DNA of 64,000 bases. Origin: Lolium rigidum (lineage: Eukaryota; Streptophyta; Magnoliopsida; Poales; Poaceae). The stretch spans positions 337,387,090 to 337,451,089 of the forward strand of contig NC_061514.1 in assembly GCF_022539505.1 (NCBI RefSeq), given 5' to 3'. This document shows, in pieces, positions 23,401 through 36,100 of this stretch. The first letter of the stretch is position 1. Every line of letters begins with the position of its first letter. The position numbers were made by a program, and so were the translations under genes. The notes under the pieces are model-generated. The model saw nothing but the letters and a program-made list of their open reading frames with translations, was not told where the DNA came from and searched no databases.

Positions 23401-25737
23401 ATTTGAACGGTTGTTTGCAAACAGGACGGGGATTCCCAGTAGTTAGGAGGATGGGAGCATGGTCAGACAATTTTTCAATACGTTCTAGTGCACGGACTGA
23501 CACCATAGGATATTTATTTTCCCATTCGGTGTCCATCAACACGCGATCTAGTTTCTCGTATGTGGGTTCAGGCAAGCTGTTGGCCCAAGTAAACTGTCGA
23601 CCGGACATAAACACCTCTCTTAAATCAAGGCTATCAATGACAGCGTTGAACAAGAAAGGCCAATGTCCATCGAAACGGCCTTTACTTTTCTCATGAGGAA
23701 ATCTCAACAAATTAAAATCGCCTCCGATTAAAATCGGATTAGGATTATCTTTTGTAAGATTTACCAACTCATGTAAAAAGTCAGCCTTAAAAACATCCTG
23801 GGCGGCACCATATACAGCAACCAGACTCCACGTGAAACCGTCTGCTTTATTCTGAATGTCGAGCTTAATGTGATACTCTCCATCAGAACTAGCTAAGACA
23901 GTCATGGTCTCTATACGGACGCCAAGTGATGGCGTGTATTTCACACGTTCGTTGGGCAACCCCAAGAGGAAGGTATGATGCGCACAGCAGCAAGTTTTCC
24001 CTCAGAAAGAAACCAAGGTTTATCGAACCAGGAGGAGCCAAGAAGCACGTTGAAGGTTGATGGCGGCGGGATGTAGTGCGGCGCAACACCGGAGATTCCG
24101 GCGCCAACGTGGAACCCGCACAACACAACCAAAGTACTTTGCCCCAACGAAACGAGTGAGGTTGTCAATCTCACCGGCTTGCTGTAACAAAGGATTAACC
24201 GTATTGTGTGGAAGATGATTGTTTGCGGAGAAAATAGTAAAAACAAGTATTGCAGCAGATTTGTATTTCAGTGTTAAAGAATGGACCGGGGTCCACAGTT
24301 CACTAGAGGTGTCTCTCCCATAAGATAAAAGCATGTTGGGTGAACAAATTACAGTCGGGCAATTGACAAATAGAGAGGGCATAACAATGCACATACATGA
24401 CATGATAAGTATAGTGAGATTTAATTGGGCATTACGACAAAGTACATAGACCGCCATCCAACTGCATCTATGCCTAAAAAGTCCACCTTCGAGGTTATCA
24501 TCCGAACCCCCTCCAGTATTAAGTTGCTAAACAACGAGACAATTGCATTAAGTATGGTGCGTAATGTAATCAACAACTACATCCTCGGACATAGCGCCAA
24601 TGTTTTATCCCTAGTGGCAACAGCACAACACAACCTTAGAACTTTCGTCACTCGTCCCGGGTGTCAATGCGGGCATGAACCCACTATCGAGCATAAGTAC
24701 TCCCTCTTGGAGTTAAAAGTAAAAACTTGGCCGAGCCTCTACTAGAAACGGAGAGCATGCAAGATCATAAACAACACATGTATAATAACTTGATAATTAA
24801 CATGACATAGTATTCTCTATCCATCGGATCCCGACAAACACAACATATAGAATTACGGATAGATGATCTTGATCATGTTAGGCAGCTCACAAGATCCAAC
24901 AATGAAGCACAATGAGGAGAAGACAACCATCTAGCTACTGCTATGGACCCATAGTCCGGGGGTAGACTACTCACTCATCACTCCGGAGGCGACCATGGCG
25001 GCGTAGAGTCCTCCGGGAGATGATTCCCCTCTCCGGCGGGGTGCGGAGGCGATCTCTGGATCCCCGAGATGGGATCGGCGGCGACGGCGTCTCATTAAGG
25101 TTTTCCGTATCGTGGCTCTCGGTACTGGGGGTTTCGTCACGGAGGCTATTTGTAGGCGGAAGGGTAGGTCAAGAGGCGGCACGGGGGCCCCACACCACAG
25201 GGCCGCGCGGCCAAGGGGGCCGCGCCGCCTATTGTGTGGCCCCTCCGTGGCCCCTCTTCGTCTCTCCTTCGGACTTCCGGAAGCTTCGTGAGAAAATAGG
25301 CCCCGGGCTTTGATTTCGTCCAATTCCGAGAATATTTCGTTACTAGGATTTCTGAAACCAAAAACAGCAGTAAAACAAGAATCGGCACTTCGGCATCTTG
25401 TTAATAGGTTAGTTCCAGAAAATGCACGAATAAGACATAAAGTGTGCATAAAACATGTAGGTATCATCAATAATATGGCATAGAACATAAGAAATTATCG
25501 ATACGTCGGAGACGTATCACCAAGTAAAATGCCACCGGACCTACCACGAGGCGGGCGAGAAAACCACTGAAAGTTAATCCCGCCTGACAGTCGGTCGAGA
25601 AAACTTTGTGTGAAATTTCGCCTACCCGTCTCCGATATAGCAATGAAATCTAAATCATAATCTCTACAACCATCGGCTATGTGGGAATACTTAGCCAAGT
25701 CACCAAGACCTCTGCTATTCCGAAACATGCCATTCAT
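20461..25737 (-). pseudogene. LINE ORF2: endonuclease, reverse transcriptase, zinc motif
   Basis: The frame starts at ATG 25737 (MNGMFRNSRGLGDLAKY), overlapping the ORF1 stop as ATGA, and ends at 20461. Segments in order: (1) an endonuclease/exonuclease/phosphatase domain, split by the solo LTR (25737-25525 and 23921-23400), with ISETGRRNF, GGDFN and SDHAPILL; (2) a reverse transcriptase starting at about 22850 with NKAPGPDGFPAEFYQ, then GLCQGDPLSPMLF and the catalytic YADD at 22063-22074; (3) a connector with YLGIPIHYR; (4) the C-terminal C-x2-C...H...C zinc motif (CVFCHQDETIKHLF, near 20870-20930). The protein nicks the target and copies LINE RNA in place. A frameshift near 22840-22970 and stops near 22610, 21907 and 21010 kill this copy. 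Confidence 0.92.
23927..25519 (-). mobile_element. Solo LTR of a Ty3/gypsy-type family
   Basis: The 1593-bp insert has TG...CA ends and a perfect 5-bp target duplication CCAAG (23922-23926 and 25520-25524). It splits the endonuclease domain of LINE ORF2, and removing it restores that frame. There is no internal retroviral-type sequence, so it is a solo LTR left by recombination between two LTRs. On the minus strand it starts with the palindrome GATACGTC-TCC-GACGTATC and ends CACGCCATCA. Short reading frames in it have no coding meaning. Confidence 0.93.
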
Positions 25738-26100
25738 CGAGAAACTATTTTAGATTTAGTATTCTTGCTATATCTACGAGATTTCTTTCCAGCCGACGAT
25801 CGAGAACCACGTTCAGAAGCTTGTAGATCAGAACTAAGCTCCACGCGTTCTAAATCGACTTCTGAAATATTACCAATAATAGCCGAGAGAAGCTGACCAT
25901 CTAGGATGTCATCCTCTTCCTCATCGTCTACTACTGCTGTTTCATGCCCAGTGGAGACATTCGGAACCACCGTTAGATGGTCAAGCAACATCTGTCTCAA
26001 CACATTGGCCGAAACTGAAATCTCAACAGACCGACTACCCATATTAACCCCTATGCTACTCAAATTTGAAGAAATACGAGTATCTGAAAAAGAAACAAAC
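25734..26100 (-). pseudogene. LINE ORF1, C-terminal part
   Basis: This is the last ~120 codons of ORF1, separated from the rest (37852 onward) by the gypsy element, which inserted at the TSD CAAAC. The frame is the same on both sides of the insertion. It has an acidic DDEEEDD stretch and a basic, serine-rich end (RSSAGKKSRRYSKNTK). It ends in TGA, which overlaps the ATG of ORF2 as ATGA. Confidence 0.8.
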
Positions 26101-29100
26101 TGTCAACACCCGGATTTTTAAGTCCAGATGCCTATTATGCCATTCATCGCAATCCCAGGAATATTGTTTTTGCGAGACATAATAGATTAATATCACAACA
26201 CATCATTCATTACAACGCATAATTGTCTTACAACAAGGGATCACATGATCCAGGTCTCATTACAATACTAGTTGATCTATTGATCAATTACAAAACACAT
26301 AGTGGAAGCGAAGTAGCGTAGTAGTAGTCCATCTATTCCACAGGCAACCGTTGACGTCGGAGTGATCCTAGTTGTCGTAGACGTCCCGCTGTCCTTCTTC
26401 CGGGTTCCGGTACTCTTCTTCATAGTCTCGGCCATTTGAATAGCCGGGGACACGGCCGTGAGTACTTTAAAGTACTCGCAAACTAATACTAATGTAAGTA
26501 GTATCAACTATAATAAGGGGGTTCTAAGCTCTAGTTTCATTTGCATAAAGCCGGTTTTATTTCATAAGCACTTTAGTAAACAAAACCTCTTCATTTGCCT
26601 AACTTACTCAAGTGGGAACATTAGTGTCATTCCCACAACTCGGTTGTGATTCAAGTCAATTCACCCTTCACCATTCAACCTTTTCAAGAAATTCGACACC
26701 GGAAACTCGTATGGCCTTTCCAACCGTCCGTAACCGTGGACACGGCTATTCCAATAGGTTTACACTCCGCAGAGGTTGCACACTTGTGCCACAACATTTG
26801 ATTACATCCGTCGGGGATAACCCCGAATCATCGTAACTCAGTACGCGGATCATCAACCTTAACCTTTCACTTATATATCCTAGTATAGGCACCTCTCCCC
26901 ATGAGCTTGGCCTCCCGGTGAAGACGGACGGTCAGCTCGGGAACCGCACGAGGCGTGGGCCGGACATTCACCTCAGTTCACATCATTTCTCAACAACGGA
27001 GGCAGCCTCGGCATAACCCCTATGATGCTTGTTCAGAGGGAACCCATACTAAGACACACAAACTTCCAGTTAAGCCCTACCCATAATCAGGTATTGTGGG
27101 GGTACTTGTAAATTGGAAAGGTATCGCATCCAAACCAATATCAGTTTTAATCAAAAATCACCATCTTCTCTTAGTCATAACACCTTTCAAAAATCATTCA
27201 AAACAACTTCACTTCACCAAGTTCCCATCTAGAGTAGTCAAGTTTTATTTGTTAGCAATAGCACTAATCATGAGGGGTGCTAACTTAGCTTTTCTTGCTC
27301 TAGGCTAAGGTGGTACTCTTGTGCTACTCTAGACCAAGTGAAACATGAATCAAAAGGTATCTCTGATAAAACAACATCAATAAAACTTGCATTGTAAAAA
27401 CTTGGGATATGACCACTAAGCATAAAGTAAAAGAGGGTGATGCATTGCTCTTGAGAGATTTGCACTTTGCAAGTGTATTAGCTTGCCTTGGTTGGGGAAA
27501 TGATCAAAGTGATCTTCTTCTCCTTCTTCTTGGTAGAATACCTCCTCCTCCTGATAGTCTCCGGTACTAGCGTCTAAAATCGAATACGAGGTATACAATC
27601 ACCACACCAATCTTAAATACTAAACTAAGCACAACATAAGTCACACAAGCTAGGCTAGCCTCACATAATACTATTAAGTTGGTGGATTGGTTTTCTTAAT
27701 TAAGAAACAATAATTTCCTCTCATACTAAATTTAGGTGTTTCTTCTCCTTCTTTAGAGAAATAGATTCCTCTCATTAACTTATTACGATTTAATTTCTCT
27801 CATGAAAAAGGATATGACCTAGGTTGACCAAAGTCAACCTCTTCATACTTATCATTTAAGAAAATGATTTAAATGAGGTGGAGCACCGCATACCATTTAA
27901 TCCTAACATAGTAATGATTTAATATCATCGAACAAATCTTATGAGAACTAAATGACCATAGTCCCTATCTCACAATGAAATGTTTGTGACAAGATTTAAG
28001 TGAGAGACAAACTCTCATAAGATTTTTAAATAGTTTTGGACAATATCTTTGACTAGAAATAGCCAAATAGTCCTCTAAGTAAACTATACCATGATCACTC
28101 AAAGTAACCATGCCATATTTTTGCAGAAACAACTAATGTAAGTGAAATGTGATTTATAGGAGTTGGAATCAACCCAAAATCATTTTTGGTTGATTTTTAA
28201 CAATTAAACTAAGGCAGAAAAGTCCCTGTCTTATTTATTTTCTCACTTTAATTCTATAACACCTCTAGAGTTCAAACTAGTGCCATTGTGTAGAGGAAAC
28301 TCTAAGCTTTCCAACAATACCCAATTCATAAATTTTGGCCCAGTAGATTTGGAGATATTTGATTTTGAAACAAGCATCTGTAAGCAAAACTAACTGAAAA
28401 GATTTAAATTTAAATTCAAAAGCTGGGTTTAGGCGGGAAAGGGTTTGGGCCGCAGAGGGGGAAAATAGTTGGGCCAGCCCAGCTAGCGTGCCACGCACGC
28501 AGCGGGCCTGCTGACAGGTGGGGCAAGGCTGTCAGCTGTTTTAAAATCGCCGAACCCGTACGTGAATGGGGGCCGTGGGATTTAAGGAGATCGGACGGCC
28601 GTGGTTTGTCCTCATCGTCGACGAGCTCCGGCGAGGTCCAAACCATACCGGCGGCAGAGGGGTCGCGGTGAGGGGCTTACCTGCGTCTAGCGGGGTCGGC
28701 GAGGCGGGCAATCGACGTTGTCGAGGACGACGAGTCGAAGGAGGGTCGCAGCAGCTCCGGGGGTGCTAGGGATCGTCGGCTTCGTCGAGCTACTGCAGCG
28801 GCGGGCTCCGGCCAAATTCTGGCGAGGTGGTGTGTAATTGGAGAGGGGAAGAGGTCGAGGAGGTTCAGGAGGGAGAGGGGAACTCGTTGGTGTGCAGAAA
28901 TCGTCCAGGGAGCGCTGGCTTTTATAGGGGCGAGGGGGTGCTGTGGGGGTGCGGAGAAGGTCATGGTGGCGACGGCGCTACGGGCGGCGAAAGGGCAAGG
29001 GAGTGGTTGCGTCCTGTAGGCGACGTAGAGGCGGTCCTAGCGCGCGTCAAGGTGCAGCCAATGGGGGACGGAGGCGGTCGTCATCGTCGTGCGGCCGTGC

Positions 29101-30839
29101 GGTACTGCGGCGGAGGTCATCGTTGTGGGCGTCGGCTACAGGGCACCGGCGAGCCAATGAGCATGTCTACGAGGTGGCCGTGGTCCTGGTGATCGTGGAG
29201 GAGAAAGAAAGGGGGCGAGAGGAGGTCAGGGTGACGCGGGCGAGCTGGTGCACTGTGGCGGCCGTGGCATGTCCTGGCGTGCTCTGGCGTGGTGACCACG
29301 TCGGGGCACGTCACGTTCTGGGCGCTGGCGGCTTCTCCTTGGCCAGGGCTCGCGCCAGGAGGTACAGGGGAGTGTGGTGGGTCTGTTTGACAAGGTCAGA
29401 GGGGTAGGGGAGGTGAGAGGAGCAGTGGTGGCATGGTGGTGACTTGGGTGGCCGGCATGGTCATGTCCTTGGTGTTCTGGTGCACAAATTTAGTCTCTGG
29501 GTTCATGGCTTGGTCAAGTGGGGTGAGAGATGTTGGTTTGGCAAGGTTATCAGGGTTGGTGATGGTTAGAAGTGGCAAAACTAAATTAAATCCAACATGT
29601 ATGTGACACATACCATGTATTTTGCAAGTATGTGTGAGAATGATCAAGGCCAATCTAGGTGAGGTCATTGGTAGTGGTTAGAGGTACAGGTTGCACTATA
29701 GAGAGGTACAAGTGAGGGAGAGAGGAGGTGGTACAAAGTTGGTGGGAGTGGTTGTACCCTAATTTTACTCTATGTAACAAAAAGATCACATACAAAGGTC
29801 TCTCTTGAGTTGGACTTTTGGCCAAATTTCTGCATGGGAGTGGTCTACATAAGGTTTGGCATCAAATGGTGGCATTGGTTTGGGTTTTGGAAGAGATTTG
29901 TGAGAAATCTAAATTTGGAGGGAATCTAGAATTTGTTTCAAAGTTGCAACTTGGCTTGACTATTCTAAGCAATGGTCAACTCTCTGGTCAAAGTGGTCAA
30001 CATCAAAAGTGTTCATCTTGATGAGGTCTTGGATGAGGTGCAAAGAGTTGGCAGGGTTTGGTTTGAAAATTTCTTAATAGAAGGGCTCAAAGTGGGTAAG
30101 ATGTTAAAATTGTCATATGTGACCATTATCACATGCAACAAGGTTTTTGATTTTTATTTGATTTGATTTTGGTTTCTTTGATTCAAAAAGGATTCTTTTG
30201 AGTTTAAAAGAGTTTCCAAACCATGGGCACAATTTTATATGGCCTAGGTTAAAGATTTTCAAAAATGGCCATAAACCATATGTGAGGTTTTTGCAATTTC
30301 TCAAACCTTTTTCTTTATTTAGCTTTGATCCAAAGGATCATAGTTTTGGGTTTCAAAGAGGTTGGTTAGGGTTACTCATGGTTTCCAACTATTTGGGTAA
30401 AGCAAATAGGGCATAGGTCAAGATTTGGTAAAAATGGCTAAGGGCCACATATGCCTCTATGCATATGTTTATTTGAATTTTGGTTTCTCACTTGATTTGG
30501 TTGGTAGGTACTAGGTTAGGTTTGTTCATGTTTTCAAACCTCTAAACAAGGTAAAAAGTCCCAGGTAAAAGTTTTACCCAAAAATAGTATAGGCACATAG
30601 GCCCTTTCTTTTTAATTTGATTTCTTCTTATTTGGTTTTATTTTGAAGGGTAAAGTGCAAGTGTAGGGTTTAGGGTTTTAGATCATCTCAAACTATTTTA
30701 ACAATCAAACATGGCAATTACACAACCAATAATAAAGATCACCTATGCATCAAACTAAATTTAATAAAAGTTTTTGTTGGTTCCAAAATTTGGAAAAAGG
30801 TAACTCATTTTCTTTTTGTTTAAAATTTGGGATGTTACA
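26101..30839 (-). repeat. 3' LTR of the gag-only gypsy element
   Basis: This 4739-bp LTR has TG...CA ends. A GC-rich block (about 28560-29400) contains long open frames in several phases. They are not conserved between phases, are frameshifted between the two LTRs, and should not be annotated as genes. The copy at 33122-37846 is collinear over its full length. Confidence 0.92.
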
Positions 30840-30857
30840 AACCCTTCCCCCTTAAAC
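30840..30857 (-). other. Polypurine tract
   Basis: On the minus strand the purine-rich run AAGGGGGAAGGGTT directly precedes the 3' LTR start. It primes plus-strand DNA synthesis in such elements. Confidence 0.8.
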
Positions 30858-30916
30858 AAATCTCGTCCCGAGATTTTAAGAAAAGTTAGGTTCCTAAGAG
30901 AGATTGAGCAACTTAA

Positions 30917-32128
30917 TTAACAGGAAAACATACTTGGCATGGCCTGAGGGGCTTCTTGGGCTTCTGTTGCAGTCATGTTGTAGACGCGGCCGTTGTTGTT
31001 GTTCTGGTTCCTTCTTGCGGCAAAGCGGCGCTGGTTCTGAGCAGGTGCAGTGGTATTGGGAGCAGTCTTTGCAAGCCTCTTGGGGCATTCATTGGAGTAA
31101 TGTCCCACAGTGCCACATTCATAGCAGGTTATCGTTGACTTGTCCTTCGGGGTGACGGGGATGGCATTGCTTCCAGTTCTTGAGCCATTATTGTGGTTGT
31201 TATTGTTGCCATTCTGGTTGTTGTTGCTGATGTTGTTGTTGGGGTGGGTGTTGTTGTTGTGATTGTTGTTGTTGTTGCCTCCGGGCTTCGGGGGTCCTCC
31301 GTTGTTGTTGGTGTAGTTGGGGCGATAATTCTGAGTGGTTGGCTTGTTGTATCTTGGGGTGAATCCTCCAGAGGAGTTGTTGCGGTACTTCTGGGCATTG
31401 TTGGGCCCATTCTGGTTCATCATTCTTCTCTTGTGGTTCTCGTTGGCTTGATGCAGCTTCCCTTCCATCTGAATGGCTGAGTCTACTAGGGCTTCGAGGT
31501 CAGTGAACGGAATGTTCACTAACACAGTTTGCATCTCGTCATGCAGTCCGTTCAGAAATCTTTCCTTTCTCTTCTCTTTGGTGTCGGTCTCATCCGGGGC
31601 GTACCTCGACAGAGTAAGAAACCTGTCGCGGTATTCCACCACGGACATCCTTCCTTGTTTGAGTTCCCGGAACTCGTCTCTCATTTTCTTGATCAGTCCT
31701 TGGGGCACATGGTACTTGCTAAACTTCAGCTTGAAGTCTTCCCAGGTCATCATTTGTCCGGCATTCATTGCGCGGGCGCTTGTCCACCAGGCTCGTGCAG
31801 GTCCTGACAGGTAGTGGGTGGCGAACAGTACTTTCTCTGCGGCTTCTACTCCCGCAACTTCTAGGTTGTTCTCCATTGTCTGGAGCCAGTCATCAGCATC
31901 TAGGGGCTCTTCAGTCTTGTTGAACATGGGTGGGTTGGTGTTCTGAAAGTTCTTCAACTTTGACCCCGGGTGGTCGTGGTTTCCATGGCCGTTGTTGTTC
32001 TGAGCAAGCTGCTGTAGTGCAGCAATGTTGGCTTGGCGTTCAACTCTCTCGGCTTCCTGGTCAGCCATCATCATCTGTAGCATCTGCATCATGGCGTCTT
32101 GGGTGTCGTTGCGGGTTGGTGGGGCCAT
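30917..32128 (-). CDS. Gag of the gypsy element, intact frame
   Basis: The frame of 403 codons is uninterrupted. Residues 1-60 contain a Met-rich start and a coiled stretch (QEAERVERQANIAALQQLA). The retrotransposon gag domain spans about 65-230, with [23 protein letters not shown] and [14 protein letters not shown]. An Asn-rich, low-complexity linker occupies about 235-325. One CCHC zinc knuckle, CYECGTVGHYSNEC, lies near 345-358 and would bind the RNA. The protein ends soon after, at MPSMFSC, close to where the protease would begin in a full element. The pol deletion therefore starts near that boundary. The protein could form particles and package RNA if expressed. Confidence 0.88.
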   Translation of the reverse strand: MAPPTRNDTQDAMMQMLQMMMADQEAERVERQANIAALQQLAQNNNGHGNHDHPGSKLKNFQNTNPPMFNKTEEPLDADDWLQTMENNLEVAGVEAAEKVLFATHYLSGPARAWWTSARAMNAGQMMTWEDFKLKFSKYHVPQGLIKKMRDEFRELKQGRMSVVEYRDRFLTLSRYAPDETDTKEKRKERFLNGLHDEMQTVLVNIPFTDLEALVDSAIQMEGKLHQANENHKRRMMNQNGPNNAQKYRNNSSGGFTPRYNKPTTQNYRPNYTNNNGGPPKPGGNNNNNHNNNTHPNNNISNNNQNGNNNNHNNGSRTGSNAIPVTPKDKSTITCYECGTVGHYSNECPKRLAKTAPNTTAPAQNQRRFAARRNQNNNNGRVYNMTATEAQEAPQAMPSMFSC

Positions 32129-32414
32129 CTAAATCATTGAGGTAGATGATAAGATAAGAGGGAAATTTCTAGGGTTTGTTTGGTTTAAAGTTTTTTTTTA
32201 AAAAAAAGTTCATAACTTGAAAATTTGAGTAGTGTTGCGGAGGTAAAAACCAACAACACTTTTCCATTCATACCAAGCATCATACATTACAAAGCTAACA
32301 CACCGTTGGTTTGAAGAACCATTCATTCGTTCTACGATACAAGGGGATCCTGATACAACTCACACCTACTTAAGTGCTGGGGTGATACTACTCTTTAGAG
32401 TGGATTCTTCGTCT

Positions 32415-32888
32415 TCACGGGTTATGTGCTTGGCGAGAGGCGAGGGCGTTGTCCAAATCCCTGCGGGTTTTGTACAGCCTGAAGTCCTGGGGTGCTACAT
32501 AGTGGTTTATCTCCGTGTGGGGTGGCATGGTCATCGATCTTCCCATGGAGTCATGTCTTGGGTAGTAGATGAAGCGAGTGTTCTTGATCTTATTCTCATT
32601 TTGTCCACACAGACGGGAAATTGCTTCCTGCATAGCTCTGACTAGTCCTTCCTTCCAAGTGTTTCCCGTTACAGAAAACCAGATGGTTTCCCATACCGGG
32701 GCTCCAAGCTTTCTTCGTAGATCAGTTGAAACTTCCCACCGAGGGGGTTCTCCGGAGTGGTTGTTGAGGGGTATTCCGAAGAACTCGGGATACGGGTGTC
32801 CTAGATATTCCACTAGTTGCTTCAAATCCTTTTCGAACCTCAGTTCTCCTCCGTGACCAAGCTGATAGCACTCCCATTGGTATTCCAT
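32415..32888 (-). CDS. ORF upstream of gag (unknown function, shared with a related element)
   Basis: This 157-codon frame lies between the primer-binding site and gag. I do not recognise a known domain. It is clearly related to the longer frame at 56179-56802 in the second gypsy element. Both have a YQLG-GG-L-FE-DL start, a LG-P-PEF motif at about 30-36, a DLR-K segment at about 56-60, EA-(S/A)RLCGQN at about 89-97 and a D-L-KT/QK-LDN segment near 140-148. This copy stops after ASRQAHNP and lacks the C-terminal coiled region of the other. Conservation across two diverged elements suggests that it was a real protein. Its role in the element is unknown. Confidence 0.6.
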   Translation of the reverse strand: MEYQWECYQLGHGGELRFEKDLKQLVEYLGHPYPEFFGIPLNNHSGEPPRWEVSTDLRRKLGAPVWETIWFSVTGNTWKEGLVRAMQEAISRLCGQNENKIKNTRFIYYPRHDSMGRSMTMPPHTEINHYVAPQDFRLYKTRRDLDNALASRQAHNP

Positions 32889-33105
32889 ATATGAACAAAG
32901 AGGAGGAGTAAATTAGAGAAGTATTCAAGTGTGCAAAGTTTTAGATAGTGCTACAAAGAAGAAGTAGAGCATGAAAATTTTCTTTTGAAAAAGATCTCAA
33001 GGATAAGAGTGAGAATAAGTTTTTCCCAAATATTTACTTCTTTGGTTTTTGAAACTAAGTTTTACAGACGTCCATTCTAACTAGGGTCTCCTAAGGTCAA
33101 ACAAT

Positions 33106-33118
33106 GGCTCTGATACCA
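33106..33118 (-). other. Primer-binding site (initiator Met-tRNA type)
   Basis: TGGTATCAGAGCC on the minus strand starts three bases after the 5' LTR end. It matches the usual plant initiator-tRNA-Met primer site. Confidence 0.88.
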
Positions 33119-33121
33119 ACT

Positions 33122-36100
33122 TGTCAACACCCGGATTTTTAAGTCCAGATGCCTATTATGCCATTCATCGCAATCCCAGGAATATTGTTTTTGCGAGACA
33201 TAATAGATTAATATCACAACACATCATTCATTACAACGCATAATTGTCTTACAACAAGGGATCACATGATCCAATCTCATTACAATACTAGTTGATCTAT
33301 TGATCAATTACAAAACACATAGCGGAAGCGAAGTAGCGTAGTAGTAGTCCATCTATTCCACAGGCAACTGTTGACGTCAGGAGTGATCCTAGTTGTCGTA
33401 GACGTCCTGCTGTCCTTCTTCCGGGTTCCGGTACTCTTCTTCATAGTCTGGCCATTTGAATAGCCAGGGACACAGCCGTGAGTACTTTAAAGTACTCGCA
33501 AACTAATACTAATGTAAGTAGTATCAACTATAATAAGGGGGTTCTAAGCTCTAGTTTCATTTGCATAAAGCCAGTTTTATTTCATAAGCACTTTAGTAAA
33601 CAAAACCTCTTCATTTGCCTAACTTACTCAAGTTGGAACATTAGTGTCATTCCCACAACTCAGTTGTGATTCACGTCAAGTCACCCTTCACCATTTAACC
33701 TTTTCAAGAAATTCTGACACCGGAAACTGTATGGCCTTTCCAACCGTCCGTAACCGTGGACACGGCTATTCGAATAGGTTTACACTCTGCAGAGGTTGCA
33801 CACTTGTGCCACAACATTTGATTACATCCGTCGGGGATAACCCCGAATCATCGTAACTCAGTACGCGGATCATCAACCTTAACCTTTCACTTATATATCC
33901 TAGTATAGGCACCTCTCCCCATGAGCTTGGCCTCCCAGTGAAGACAGACAGTCAGCCTGGGAACTGCACAGGGCTTGGGCCGGACATTCACCTCAGTTCA
34001 CATCATTTCTCAACAATGGAGGCAGCCTCGGCATAACCCCTATGATGCTTGTTCAGAGGGAACCCATACTAAGACACACAAACTTCCAGTTAAGCCCTAC
34101 CCATAATCAGGTATTGTGGGCGTACTTGTAAATTGGAAAGGTATCGCATCCAAACCAATATCAGTTTTAATCAAAAATCACCATCTTCTCTTAGTCATAA
34201 CACCTTTCAAAAATCATTCAAAACAACTTCACTTCACCAAGTTCCCATCTAGAGTAGTCAAGTTTTATTTGTTAGCAATAGCACTAATCATGAGGGGTGC
34301 TAACTTAGCTTTTCTTGCTCTAGGCTAAGGTGGTACTCTTGTGCTACTCTAGACCAAGTGAAACATGAATCAAAAGGTATCTCTGATAAAACAACATCAA
34401 TAAAACTTGCATTGTAAAAACTTGGGATAGGACCACTAAGCATAAAGTAAAAGAGGGTGATGCATTGCTCTTGAGAGCTTTGCACTTTGCAAGTGTATTA
34501 GCTTGCCTTGGTTGGGGAAATGATCAAAGTGATCTTCTTCTCCTTCTTCTTGGTAGAATACCTCCTCCTCCTCCTGATAGTCTCCGGTACTAGCGTCTAA
34601 AATCGAATACGAGGTATACAATCACCACACCAATCTTAAATACTAAACTAAGCACAACATAAGTCACACAAGCTAGGCTAGCCTCACATAATACTATTAA
34701 GTTGGTGGATTGGTTTTCTTAATTAAGAAACAATAATTTCCTCTCATACTAAATTTAGGTGTTTCTTCTCCTTCTTTAGAGAAATAGATTCCTCTCATTA
34801 ACTTATTACGATTTAATTTCTCTCATGAAAAAGGATATGACCTAGGTTGACCAAAGTCAACCTCTTCATACTTATCATTTAAGAAAATGATTTAAATGAG
34901 GTGGAGCACCGCATACCATTTAATCCTAACATAGTAATGATTTAATATCATCAAACAAATCTTATGAGAACTAAATGACCATAGTCCCTATCTCACAATG
35001 AAATGTTTGTGACAAGATTTAAGTGAGAGACAAACTCTCATAAGATTTTTAAATAGTTTTGGACAATATCTTTGACTAGAAATAGCCAAATAGTCCTCTA
35101 ATTAAACTAGACCAACCATGCCATATTTTTGCAGAAACAACTAATGTAAGTGAAATGTGATTTATAGGAGTTGGAATCAACCCAAAATCATTTTTGGTTG
35201 ATTTTTAACAATTAAACTAAGGCAGAAAAGTCCGTGTCTTATTTATTTTCTCACTTTAATTCTATAACACCTCTAGAGTTCAAACTAGTGCCATTGTGTA
35301 GAGGAAACTCTAAGCTTTCCAACAATACCCAATTCATAAATTTTGGCCCAGTAGATTTGGAGATATTTGATTTTGAAACAAGCATCTGTGAGCAAAACTA
35401 ACTGAAAAGATTTAAATTTAAATTCAAAAACTAGGCTTAGGAGGGAAAGGGTTTGGGCCGCAGAGGGGGAAAATAGTTGGGCCAGCCCAGCTAGCATGCC
35501 ACGCACGCAGCGGGCCTGCTGACAGGTGGGGCAAGGCTGTCAGCTGTTTTAAAATCGCCGAACCGGTACGTGAATGGGGGCCGTGGGATTTAAGGATATC
35601 GGACGGCCGTGGTTTGTCCTCATCGTCGACGAGCTCCGGCGAGGTCCAAACCCTACCGGCGGCAGAGGGGTCGCGGTGAGGGGCTTACCGGCGTCCAGCG
35701 GGGTCGGCGAGGCGGGCAATCGACGTTGTCGAGGACGACGAGTCGAAGGAGGGTCGCAGCAGCTCCGGGGGTGCTCGGGATCGTCGGCTTCGTCGAGCTA
35801 CTGCAGCGGCGGGCTCCGGCCAAATTCCGGCGAGGTGGTGTGTAATTGGAGAGGGGAAGAGGTCAAGGAGGTTCAGGAGGGAGAGGGGAACTCGTTGGTG
35901 TGCAGAAATCGTCCAGGGAGCGCCGGCTTTTATAGGGGCGAGGGGGTGCTGTGGGGGTGCGGAGAAGGTCATGGTGGCGACGGCGCTACGGGCGGCGAAA
36001 GGGCAAGGGAGTGGTTGCGTCCTGTAGGCGACGTAGAGGCGGTCCTAGCGCGCGTCAGGGTGCAGCCAATGGGGGACGGAGGCGGTCGTCATCGTCGTGC

